DNA of 53,403 bases, from positions 1 to 53,403 of the forward strand of contig JAQWFL010000017.1 of the NCBI GenBank assembly GCA_028704435.1, in the 5' to 3' direction. The stretch comes from Anaerostipes sp. GTDB taxonomy: Bacteria; Bacillota; Clostridia; Lachnospirales; Lachnospiraceae. Under the pieces are notes generated by a model. That model saw only the letters and a list, made by a program, of their open reading frames with translations, was not told where the DNA came from and made no database searches. A program made the position numbers and the translations under genes. Of this stretch, positions 35,048 to 43,290 are shown piece after piece. The number at the start of each line of letters is the position of its first letter. Positions within the stretch are counted from its first letter, which is position 1.

Positions 35048-37966
35048 GTGATTAGAAAGTTAGAACAAAAATTTGAAAAGTTAGTATCCAATCGTTTTCT
35101 CGTTTTAGGGATTTTATTTGCATGTCTTTTGCTTGTATTATTTGGAAGATTATTTTACGTTCAAATTGTAAATGGAGAGAATTATAGAAATCAATTTACT
35201 TACAAAGTACAAAAAACAGTGAAAACAACTGGAACACGAGGAAATATATACGATACCAACGGAAAATTGCTTGCCTATGACAAATTGGTTTATTCTGTGA
35301 GTTATCAAAATGACAACGAGTTTGCCACTTTGGCAACTAAGAATGGTACTTCAGAAAATTATGAGAAAAACAAAGTTATATATTCTGTAATTAAAATTCT
35401 AGAAAGCAATAAAGATACAATTCAAAGTGAAATACCTATTGAAATCACTGGAAAAGGAACGTTTAGATTTACAGAAAAGGGTTCAAAATTAGAACGTTTT
35501 AAACGAGATGCCTTTGGAATTGGAACAGCAACTTCAGACCTTAGCACTTCAGAATTAAAACTTCGCAAACAACAGTTGAATGCTTCTGCAAAGGAAGTAT
35601 TTGAATATCTTAGAAGTGGAAAGCTTGGTAGTGCTGGTGTAGGGAAAATGTTTGATATTGATAAGAAGTATTCAGATGCAGATACGCTAAAAATCATGTC
35701 AGTTCGATATAACGCATATCAAAGTCGATATACCCAGTATGTAAAGATTACAGTTTCAAACAATATTAGTAAGCGAAGTCTTGCAGCAGTTGAAGAAAAT
35801 CTAGGAGATTTGCCAGGAATTGATGTGACAACAAAATCCATGCGTATGTACAACTGTAGTGAAGCAATGTCTCATGTCATTGGTTATACGGGAACCATTA
35901 ATACAAGCGAATTAAAGGAGTACAACAAAGGAAAGAAGGAGACAGATGCAGATTATTATTCTTCTGACGAGATTGTGGGAAAGTCTGGAATCGAAAAACA
36001 GATGGAATCCTATCTTCATGGAAACGGGGGAACACAGACCTTAGTTGTCAATAATATTGGTAAGATTATCAATGTATCAAAAACTAAGAAAGCTAGTACT
36101 GGAAATAATGTAACATTAACTATTGATAGTGAATTACAAGAATATGCATACAATTTATTAGAGCGTAGAATTGCTGGAATTGTACTTTCAAAACTTACAG
36201 ATAGTAAGGAAAAGGGAAGCGGAGACAATGTTATGATTCCGTTTGTAGATGTTTTTTATTCACTGATTTCAAATAAAGTTGTTGATATTTCTATGTTAAA
36301 CGCAGAAGATGCCACTTCCTATGAAAAAAGTGTATACAAAAAGATTCAACAATTGAAAAAGGACGATATTGATAAGATTGTAAATAGCATTCAAACAAGT
36401 ACAAAAGCTTATAAAAAAGAGAGTCAGAAGATTCAAGATTATGATAATTATGTTTATAAGATGCTAACTAATAATAAAGTTTTAGTGAGTAGTTCTATTG
36501 ATAAAAAAAATAAAACATACCAAAAATGGAAGGATGAAAAAATAGGTCTTGGAGAATTTCTTCGCTATGCAATTAATCAAGAGTGGATTGATATATCCTA
36601 CTTAAATGTAGATTCAAAATATAGTGATACAGAAGATATTATGAAAGCACTTATGGATTATGTAAGCAAGATGCTTTCAGAAGACGAAGATTTTGACAGT
36701 ACAGTATGTGAGGAAAACATTTACACAGGAGATTTATCAAGCAGAAGCATTTGTCTTTTGTTATATGAACAAGGAATTTTGAGCAAAAAGAAAGACTCGG
36801 ATTATGCTTCTTTGAAGTCAGGAAGCATGAGTGCAAAATCATTTATGCGTACGAAGATTTCAAAGCTTGACATTACACCAGCACAGCTTGGACTTGATCC
36901 ATGTTCTGGTTCTATTGTAATTACAGATCCTGAAACGGGAAAAGTAAAAGCTATGGTTAGTTACCCAGGATATGATAGTAATAGGCTTTCAAATGGTACG
37001 GATAATCAATACTATATTCAATTATCCAATTCATCATCTACGCCGTTGTACAATCAAGTATTAAACCATAAGACTGCACCTGGATCCACATTTAAACCAG
37101 TAACTTCAATTGCAGCATTAAATGAAAATGTAATTACCACAAGCACACAAATTAAGGACAAAGGAATCTTTACTAAAATAAGTCCAGCGGCAAAATGTTG
37201 GATTTATCCAAGCAATCATGGTAAAGTAAATGTTTCAGGGGCTATAGAAGTGTCTTGTAATTACTTCTTTTATGAGGTAGGATATTTAATGGGCACCACA
37301 AAAAGTGGAAGCTATAGCAGTAAACAAGGTTTGGAGATGTTAAAGAAGTATGCTACTGAGTTAGGCTTGAATAAGAAATCAGGAATTGAGTTAAGTGAGC
37401 TGTCACCAGAAGTTTCAGATGAAAGTTCTGTACGTTCTGCCATTGGGCAGGGAACTAACAGTTTTACACCAAGTCAGATTGCTAATTATAATACAACATT
37501 GGCAAGCAAGGGCTCTGTCTATGATTTAAGTATTATGGATAAGATTACTACAGTAAAAGGTAAGACAATTAAAAAATATGGAACAAAGAAGATTAGACAG
37601 TTAAAATTAGCAGATAGTTCATATTGGAATGCAGTATGGGATGGAATGAAGCGAGTTGTTTCAGGTAAGAATAGTTCAATTAAATCAATTTATTCTAATT
37701 TAGGTGTTACGATTGCTGGAAAGACTGGAACAGCACAAGAGAATAAGAATCGTCCAAATCATGCTTTGTTTATATCTTTTGGACCATATTCAGACCCAGA
37801 GATTGCAGTTACCACTGTAATTCCATATGGGTATACATCATCTAATGCAGCTGCGACAGCAAAGGATGTTTATAAGTATTATTTTGCCAGCAAGAAGAAG
37901 AAAAAAGCACTTCAAAAGGACAACACTGTGAAGTCACCGGCTTCAACTGGCAGCGCAGGAGACTAA
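35048..37966 (+). CDS. mrdA: penicillin-binding protein 2 (elongation transpeptidase) with large insertion
   Basis: Class B PBP that crosslinks lateral-wall peptidoglycan with RodA. The 972-aa product is much longer than the usual 600-700. It has one membrane anchor (about 18-38), the PBP dimerisation region (about 55-355) and a transpeptidase domain with all motifs: Ser680 in STFK, Ser736-Cys-Asn738, and Lys892 in KTGT. An insert of about 230 residues (383-612), hydrophilic and helical, separates the VTLTIDSELQEYA strand from the GSIVITDPETGKVKAMVSYP strand that are normally close together. The start is GTG with AAGGAGC upstream. It lies in mreBCD-pbp2-minCDE-rodA. Confidence 0.92.
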   Translation: MIRKLEQKFEKLVSNRFLVLGILFACLLLVLFGRLFYVQIVNGENYRNQFTYKVQKTVKTTGTRGNIYDTNGKLLAYDKLVYSVSYQNDNEFATLATKNGTSENYEKNKVIYSVIKILESNKDTIQSEIPIEITGKGTFRFTEKGSKLERFKRDAFGIGTATSDLSTSELKLRKQQLNASAKEVFEYLRSGKLGSAGVGKMFDIDKKYSDADTLKIMSVRYNAYQSRYTQYVKITVSNNISKRSLAAVEENLGDLPGIDVTTKSMRMYNCSEAMSHVIGYTGTINTSELKEYNKGKKETDADYYSSDEIVGKSGIEKQMESYLHGNGGTQTLVVNNIGKIINVSKTKKASTGNNVTLTIDSELQEYAYNLLERRIAGIVLSKLTDSKEKGSGDNVMIPFVDVFYSLISNKVVDISMLNAEDATSYEKSVYKKIQQLKKDDIDKIVNSIQTSTKAYKKESQKIQDYDNYVYKMLTNNKVLVSSSIDKKNKTYQKWKDEKIGLGEFLRYAINQEWIDISYLNVDSKYSDTEDIMKALMDYVSKMLSEDEDFDSTVCEENIYTGDLSSRSICLLLYEQGILSKKKDSDYASLKSGSMSAKSFMRTKISKLDITPAQLGLDPCSGSIVITDPETGKVKAMVSYPGYDSNRLSNGTDNQYYIQLSNSSSTPLYNQVLNHKTAPGSTFKPVTSIAALNENVITTSTQIKDKGIFTKISPAAKCWIYPSNHGKVNVSGAIEVSCNYFFYEVGYLMGTTKSGSYSSKQGLEMLKKYATELGLNKKSGIELSELSPEVSDESSVRSAIGQGTNSFTPSQIANYNTTLASKGSVYDLSIMDKITTVKGKTIKKYGTKKIRQLKLADSSYWNAVWDGMKRVVSGKNSSIKSIYSNLGVTIAGKTGTAQENKNRPNHALFISFGPYSDPEIAVTTVIPYGYTSSNAAATAKDVYKYYFASKKKKKALQKDNTVKSPASTGSAGD

Positions 37967-37981
37967 GGGAGAGGTGATAAC

Positions 37982-38725
37982 ATGAAGGAACTAGTGTTAC
38001 TTAAAGGTAACAATTATGGTTTGACAATTACGTTGGATAGTGAAATCCAGTTTGATAAATTACTAGAGAAGGTAGAGGAAAAGTTTACAGCAGCAGCAGG
38101 ATTTTTTAATTCAGCCAAACAAATAGCATTAAAAGTGGAAGGGCGAACCTTAAGTTCAGAGGAGACTACAAGATTATTAGAATCCATAACAAAAACCAGT
38201 TCTTTAACCATTGCATATGTAATAGAAGAGAATCTAGTGATAGAAACACAGATGAAAAGCTTAATAGAAGAAAGGACTAAAAAACAAGAGGAAGAAAAGT
38301 CAGAACAGCTGGTATCTTCCAAAGACAACAATGAGCATCTTGGAAAGTTTTACAAAGGAACCTTGCGTTCTGGACAAAATTTAGAGTCTGATTCTAGTGT
38401 TATTGTGATTGGAGATGTGAACCCTGGAGCGACAGTAAGTGCCAAAGGTAATGTTGTTGTACTAGGATGTATAAAAGGAAATGCATTTGCAGGAAAGGAT
38501 GACAATAATGAAGCGTTTATTGCAGCATTAGATATGGATCCTATTCAAATTAGAATTGGCAGTAAGATTGCAAGATCTTCAGATGATAAAGGAACAAGGA
38601 AACGTAAGGTGCGTAAAAGAAGGAAAGAACAGTATAGTGATGAAGCTAAGATAGCTTTTGTTGAAGAGGGGAATATTTATGTAGAACCAATTTCAAAAGC
38701 ATTACTGAATGACATACTAATTTAA
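37982..38725 (+). CDS. minC: septum site-determining protein MinC
   Basis: FtsZ antagonist that prevents polar division when recruited by MinD. The 247-aa protein has an N-terminal FtsZ-inhibiting domain (1-100), a charged linker (about 95-125, with the run KKQEEEKSEQ) and the C-terminal beta-helix dimerisation and MinD-binding domain (about 125-200: GTLRSGQNLESDSSVIVIGDV, then GATVSAKGNVVVLG). A basic segment KGTRKRKVRKRRKEQ follows before the last 30 residues, which is unusual. GAGAGGTG precedes the ATG; minD follows. Confidence 0.92.
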   Translation: MKELVLLKGNNYGLTITLDSEIQFDKLLEKVEEKFTAAAGFFNSAKQIALKVEGRTLSSEETTRLLESITKTSSLTIAYVIEENLVIETQMKSLIEERTKKQEEEKSEQLVSSKDNNEHLGKFYKGTLRSGQNLESDSSVIVIGDVNPGATVSAKGNVVVLGCIKGNAFAGKDDNNEAFIAALDMDPIQIRIGSKIARSSDDKGTRKRKVRKRRKEQYSDEAKIAFVEEGNIYVEPISKALLNDILI

Positions 38726-38745
38726 AATATGGAGGAATATAAAGG

Positions 38746-39531
38746 ATGAGTGAAGTTATTGTAGTAACGTCTGGAAAAGGTGGAGTTGGTAAAACAACTA
38801 CAAGTGCAAATGTTGGAACAGGGTTAGCAAAAGAGGGTAAGAAGGTTGTCTTAATTGATACTGATATCGGATTGCGTAACTTAGATGTTGTAATGGGATT
38901 AGAGAATCGTATTGTTTATAATCTTGTGGATGTAGTGGAAGGAAACTGCAGAGCAAAGCAGGCAATGATTAAAGATAAAAAGTATCCTGACTTGTATTTA
39001 TTACCATCTGCACAGACGAGAGATAAGACATCTGTTACACCAGAGCAGATGAAGAAATTAGTGGATGAATTAAGAGAAGAGTTTGATTATATCATTCTTG
39101 ATTGTCCGGCAGGAATTGAACAAGGGTTTAAGAATGCAATTGCAGGTGCAGACCGGGCACTGATTGTAACAACTCCAGAAGTATCGGCAATTCGAGATGC
39201 GGATCGAATTATTGGATTACTTGAGGCCAATGAAGTACATAAAATTGATCTTGTAATTAATAGAATTCGTATGGATATGGTAAAACGAGGGGATATGTTA
39301 TCAAGTGATGATGTCCTTGATATTTTAGCCATTGATTTAATCGGTATTGTTCCAGATGATGAAAATATCGTAGTGTCTACAAACCAGGGGGAACCTCTTG
39401 TTGGAACTGATAATGTTGCAGGACAAGCATTTGAAAATATTTGTAAGAGAATTATGGGAAATGAAGTACCGTTTCTTGAGTTGACGGGAGAAGGATTTTT
39501 CCAAAGACTTGCACGAGTATTTGGTAGGTAA
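38746..39531 (+). CDS. minD: septum site-determining ATPase MinD
   Basis: Membrane-cycling ATPase that carries MinC and oscillates or polarises with MinE. The 261-aa protein has the deviant Walker A KGGVGKTTTSAN at 11-22 and the DTDIGLRNLDVVMGLENR segment. It ends in an amphipathic membrane-targeting helix (FFQRLARVFGR). GGAGG precedes the start; minE follows after 11 bp. Confidence 0.97.
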   Translation: MSEVIVVTSGKGGVGKTTTSANVGTGLAKEGKKVVLIDTDIGLRNLDVVMGLENRIVYNLVDVVEGNCRAKQAMIKDKKYPDLYLLPSAQTRDKTSVTPEQMKKLVDELREEFDYIILDCPAGIEQGFKNAIAGADRALIVTTPEVSAIRDADRIIGLLEANEVHKIDLVINRIRMDMVKRGDMLSSDDVLDILAIDLIGIVPDDENIVVSTNQGEPLVGTDNVAGQAFENICKRIMGNEVPFLELTGEGFFQRLARVFGR

Positions 39532-39542
39532 GGGAGGATATT

Positions 39543-39803
39543 ATGGGATTTTTTGACAACTTATTAAGAAGAAACCGTTCTGCAGACGATGCAAAAGATC
39601 GTTTGAAATTATTATTAGTTTCAGATAGATCAAACTGTTCACCAGAAACAATGGAATTAATAAAAAATGACATTATAAAAGTTATTTCTAAGTATATGGA
39701 AATTGATGCTGAAGGGCTGGATATTCAGATTTCACAAAATAATGATGAGGTGGATGGACCAACACTTTATGCTAATATTCCAATTCGTGAAATAAAAAAA
39801 TAG
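39543..39803 (+). CDS. minE: cell division topological specificity factor MinE
   Basis: Activates MinD ATPase and so gives the Min system its spatial pattern. The 86-aa product has the N-terminal membrane/MinD-binding region (GFFDNLLRR, then AKDRLKLLLVSDRS) and the C-terminal topological domain (about 35-86). Presence of MinE means an E. coli-like dynamic Min system, although DivIVA is also encoded downstream. GGGAGG precedes the ATG. Confidence 0.95.
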   Translation: MGFFDNLLRRNRSADDAKDRLKLLLVSDRSNCSPETMELIKNDIIKVISKYMEIDAEGLDIQISQNNDEVDGPTLYANIPIREIKK

Positions 39804-39816
39804 TTTGGAGTAAATT

Positions 39817-40932
39817 ATGTTTAGAAAATTTCGATGGAAAAATTACAATTTTTTGATTGTGGCAAATGTTTTCCTAATTGCCTGTATGGGCCTTGTATTT
39901 ATTCACAGTGCCAATGCCAGTTTTGTCGCAAAACAGGGCTTAGGGGTTATTATGTGTTTTGGTATCATGATGGTTGTATCACTCATTGATTTTAATTTTT
40001 TTCTACGAAACGCTAGTATTTTATATGTTCTTAATTTAGTTTTGCTAATTGGAGTACGATTCATTGGAAAGGATGTAAATGGGGCAAAACGATGGTTTTC
40101 TCTTGGACCATTAGGTACTTTTCAGGTTTCGGAAATTAGTAAAATCATTATGATTATTGTTGTTGCAGCCTTTATTGTAAAAAATGAATATGAGATGGAT
40201 GATCTTAGAACACTTGGAAAGTTAGGGCTTATTTGTCTTGTACCATTGTTCTTGATTTTAAAGCAGCCTGATTTATCCACAACACTAGATATCGTTTTTG
40301 TTATATTGTGTATGGTCTTTATTGGAGGAATAAGTTCAAAGTATATCTTCCGTGCCATTACAGTGGGGGTGCCTTTGTTTATTTTGTTTTTCTGGTATAT
40401 TCAGACACCAGGGCAGATTCTGTTAAAACCTCATCAGGTTGCCAGAGTCTTATCCTTTATTAATCCATCAGCTTATGCTAATTCTACAGCACTTCAAACA
40501 AGCAATTCAGTTATGGCAATTGGTTCAGGTGGATTATTCGGAAAAGGGTTTGGTGCTAATACAATTTCCAATGTATCGGCCAGTGATGTGAATTTAGTCT
40601 CAGAACAGCAGACAGATTTTATCTTTTCAGTCATTGGAGAAGAATTTGGATTTGTTGGATGTTTATTTGTAATCTTATGCATTGCATTTTTGGTATTTCA
40701 GATAATTAAAGTTGCAAGAAAAAGTGAAACATTTAGCGGATATTTAATTGCCGTTGGAATTGCTGGTTATTTTGCAATTCAATCTTTTATTAATATTGGA
40801 GTTGCAACAGGAGCAATGCCAAATACTGGATTGCCACTCCCATTTATTAGTTATGGAATTAGTTCCTTATTAACGTCGTCCATTGGAATTGGACTTGTGT
40901 TAAATATACACTTACAAAGTAAAAAGTATTAG
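39817..40932 (+). CDS. rodA: SEDS peptidoglycan polymerase RodA
   Basis: SEDS glycosyltransferase that polymerises lipid II in partnership with PBP2. The 371-aa protein has about ten hydrophobic segments and the family regions NGAKRWFSLGPLGTFQVSE, KQPDLSTTLD and PLPFISYGISSL. The essential Asp is present as Asp267 in EQQTDFIF. I call RodA rather than FtsW from its place with mreBCD and PBP2. It is separated from PBP2 by minCDE, and followed by an MgsA-like gene after 11 bp. Confidence 0.92.
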   Translation: MFRKFRWKNYNFLIVANVFLIACMGLVFIHSANASFVAKQGLGVIMCFGIMMVVSLIDFNFFLRNASILYVLNLVLLIGVRFIGKDVNGAKRWFSLGPLGTFQVSEISKIIMIIVVAAFIVKNEYEMDDLRTLGKLGLICLVPLFLILKQPDLSTTLDIVFVILCMVFIGGISSKYIFRAITVGVPLFILFFWYIQTPGQILLKPHQVARVLSFINPSAYANSTALQTSNSVMAIGSGGLFGKGFGANTISNVSASDVNLVSEQQTDFIFSVIGEEFGFVGCLFVILCIAFLVFQIIKVARKSETFSGYLIAVGIAGYFAIQSFINIGVATGAMPNTGLPLPFISYGISSLLTSSIGIGLVLNIHLQSKKY

Positions 40933-40943
40933 GAGGAGTCAAC

Positions 40944-41336
40944 ATGAATATTGGATTAGTGGCACATGATGCTAAAAAAATGTTAATGCAGAATCTGTGC
41001 ATTGCATATCAGGATATATTAAAGAAACACACATTATATGCAACGGCAACTACAGGAAAGGCAATTGAAGATGTGACCAATTTATCTATTCATAAGTTCT
41101 TAGTCGGCCATTTTGGTGGAATGCAGCAAATGGGTGCTGTGATTGAAAATAATGATGTTGATATGTTGATTTTTCTGCAAGACCCAAACAATAAGTCAAG
41201 AATCCCGGCTTTTTATAATATTTTAAACCTATGTGATAAATATAATGTTCCATGTGCAACTAATCTTCCTACGGCAGAGGTGTTGATTTTAGCTTTGGAT
41301 CGTGGAGATTTAGATTGGAGAAACATGTATAAATAA
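40944..41336 (+). CDS. methylglyoxal synthase-like protein lacking catalytic residues
   Basis: A 130-aa MGS-fold protein, clearly homologous to MgsA over its whole length (VAHDAKK at 6-12, TATTGKAI at 34-41, ATNLPTAEVL near the end). Active MgsA has the motif GGDQQ-x-GA with the catalytic Asp; here it is GGMQQMGA with Met60. The PHDPDV or PHEPDV segment that holds the active-site His and Asp is replaced by RIPAFY (86-91). His8, Asp9 and Asp80 of the active-site region remain. Conversion of dihydroxyacetone phosphate to methylglyoxal is therefore doubtful. It may have a binding or regulatory role linked with envelope growth. AGGAGG precedes the ATG. Confidence 0.85.
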   Translation: MNIGLVAHDAKKMLMQNLCIAYQDILKKHTLYATATTGKAIEDVTNLSIHKFLVGHFGGMQQMGAVIENNDVDMLIFLQDPNNKSRIPAFYNILNLCDKYNVPCATNLPTAEVLILALDRGDLDWRNMYK

Positions 41337-41361
41337 GGCTGTCCCTAGACAGTCTTTTTTT
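41336..41361 (+). terminator. Rho-independent terminator inside the rodA-dac gene run
   Basis: AGGCTGTC (41336-41343) pairs with GACAGTCT (41348-41355) around CCTA, with one G-U pair, then seven T end at 41361. It starts in the stop codon of the MgsA-like gene, and its T tract touches the GGAGG of the next gene. Confidence 0.8.
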
Positions 41362-41372
41362 GGAGGAAAACG

Positions 41373-42338
41373 ATGAAGAAAAGAATTATAAGTTCATTTT
41401 TAATATTAATAATGTTTTGTATGTCTGGATGTTCTAATGCAGGAGCAACCTCTAGTTCATATGAAAATCACTATAAAAACGCTGGAGTGGCATTAAAGGA
41501 TAAAACAGTAGGAACTAGATGGAAAAGTGCCGGGCAGGTGGCAGCCGTTATTGATCCATCAAAGCTTGCCAACAATCTATATGATGATGTAGGAGAAGTA
41601 CTTCTTATTAACAATACAAAGAACAAGGTGGTTTCAGCACAGAATATTTTTAATAAGGCATATCCTGCTAGTACAACAAAGGTTATGACAGCTCTTCTCA
41701 CACTAGAGAACTGCAATCTTAATGATATTGTTACAGTAAAGGAAGATGTTAAATTTAAAGACGGTGCTGCAGTCAGTATGCATCTAAAAAAGGGAGATCA
41801 GATTTCAGTGGAATCCCTTCTCAACGGATTATTGTTAATGTCAGCAAATGACGCTGCAATTGTATTGGGCAGACATATGGCAGGAAGTGATAAAAAATTT
41901 GCACAAATGATGAATGAGAGAGCAAAGGAACTTGGTGCGACCCATACACATTTTGTCAATGCCAATGGATTACATGAAAATAACCATTATACAACTGCCT
42001 ATGATTTATATTTGATTTTCCGCCAGTTAATTCGCCACAATGAATTTTCAGCAATTGCAGGACAGGCAAACAGCACTGTGGAATATAAGAACAGTAAGAA
42101 TAATCCCTTAGCCTATGAGATGTCTTCCACCAATGAATTTTTGTTAGGAGAATATAGTTTGCCATCCAATGTATTTATGATTGGTGGAAAAACGGGAACG
42201 ACAACTCAAGCAGGTTCTTGTTTGATTTTGTTAACTAAGAACAAGGATGGAGATGAATTTATTTCTGTTATGTTGAAGGCAAATAACCATGCTGTATTAT
42301 ATCAGGAGATGCACGACTTGTTATTAAAGGAAAATTAG
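41373..42338 (+). CDS. D-alanyl-D-alanine carboxypeptidase, lipoprotein
   Basis: Peptidase S11 (DacA/DacF-type PBP), removing the terminal D-Ala from peptidoglycan stem peptides. The 321-aa precursor has a lipoprotein signal peptide with lipobox MSGC and Cys20, so it is processed by LspA, also in this window. Catalytic motifs are all present: Ser100-Thr-Thr-Lys103, Ser157-Ala-Asn159 and Lys273-Thr-Gly. It lacks the long C-terminal PBP5-type domain. The GGAGG ribosome site follows directly after the preceding terminator, so its expression depends on read-through or a hidden promoter. Confidence 0.93.
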   Translation: MKKRIISSFLILIMFCMSGCSNAGATSSSYENHYKNAGVALKDKTVGTRWKSAGQVAAVIDPSKLANNLYDDVGEVLLINNTKNKVVSAQNIFNKAYPASTTKVMTALLTLENCNLNDIVTVKEDVKFKDGAAVSMHLKKGDQISVESLLNGLLLMSANDAAIVLGRHMAGSDKKFAQMMNERAKELGATHTHFVNANGLHENNHYTTAYDLYLIFRQLIRHNEFSAIAGQANSTVEYKNSKNNPLAYEMSSTNEFLLGEYSLPSNVFMIGGKTGTTTQAGSCLILLTKNKDGDEFISVMLKANNHAVLYQEMHDLLLKEN

Positions 42339-42339
42339 A

Positions 42340-43290
42340 ATGAAAGAAAAATATTACGCATTTTCAACATATTTAAAAGATATATTTGGAGAAAAAGTAT
42401 ATAAGTTGCCAGTAAATCTCCCTATCACATGTCCTAATCGTTTAGATGGGGATGGATGTAGTTTTTGTGGAGAAGTGGGAACAGGATTTGAGGCAATGGA
42501 AGGACATACACCAGTAAAAGTCCAATTAGAAAGTACCAAGGATCATATTACAAAAAGATATGGTGCCAATAAATTTATTGCATATTTTCAAAATTACACA
42601 AATACATTTATGCCGTTGAATGAGTTTAAAATGTATCTACATGAGGCAGTGGAAGTACCAGATCTTGTTGGGATTTCTGTTTCCACACGTCCTGATTGTA
42701 TCAAAAAGAGTTATTTAGATGTACTTAATGAGATAAAAGAGAAATGTCACTTAAAAATTACAGTGGAGCTTGGACTGCAGACCGTTAATTACCATACGTT
42801 AGAAAAAATTAACAGAGGCCATGGATTGGGAGAATTTATTGATGCTGTTTTGACAATTGCACAGTATGATTTTGATATTTGTACCCATGTGATTTTGAAT
42901 CTCCCTGGCGATGAGCAAAGGGATATAGTAGAGTGTGCAAAAATATTATCAGCACTGCCTATTAAAATTGTAAAAATCCACTCTCTTTACATCCCAAAGA
43001 ATTCAAAATTGTATACGGAGTATAAAAATGGTAATATAAACATATGTACAAAAGAAGAATATTTAAAACGATTGTGTGAATTCTTAGCTTATCTTAGAGA
43101 AGACATGGTAATTGAACGTTTATTTAGCAGAGTTCCCAAAGAAGATGCAGTGTTTTCAAACTGGGGTACCAGTTGGTGGAAATTAAGAGATGAATTTGAA
43201 GTAATGATGGAAGAACTTGGTTATCAACAGGCATGCAAATGTGATTATTTGCAAGGAAAAGCTTTAAATCGTTGGGGGATTGAATCATGA
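42340..43290 (+). CDS. TIGR01212 family radical SAM protein (YhcC/YtqA type)
   Basis: Radical SAM protein of 316 aa with the family N-terminus ITCPNRLDGDGCSFCG: the cluster cysteines are Cys31, Cys40 and Cys43, with the wide spacing of this family. Further family segments are QNYTNTF, VGISVSTRPDC and ELGLQTVNYHTLEKINRGH. The reaction is not known. It starts one base after the carboxypeptidase stop and overlaps the next gene by 4 bp (ATGA), so the three are translationally linked. Confidence 0.88.
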   Translation: MKEKYYAFSTYLKDIFGEKVYKLPVNLPITCPNRLDGDGCSFCGEVGTGFEAMEGHTPVKVQLESTKDHITKRYGANKFIAYFQNYTNTFMPLNEFKMYLHEAVEVPDLVGISVSTRPDCIKKSYLDVLNEIKEKCHLKITVELGLQTVNYHTLEKINRGHGLGEFIDAVLTIAQYDFDICTHVILNLPGDEQRDIVECAKILSALPIKIVKIHSLYIPKNSKLYTEYKNGNINICTKEEYLKRLCEFLAYLREDMVIERLFSRVPKEDAVFSNWGTSWWKLRDEFEVMMEELGYQQACKCDYLQGKALNRWGIES

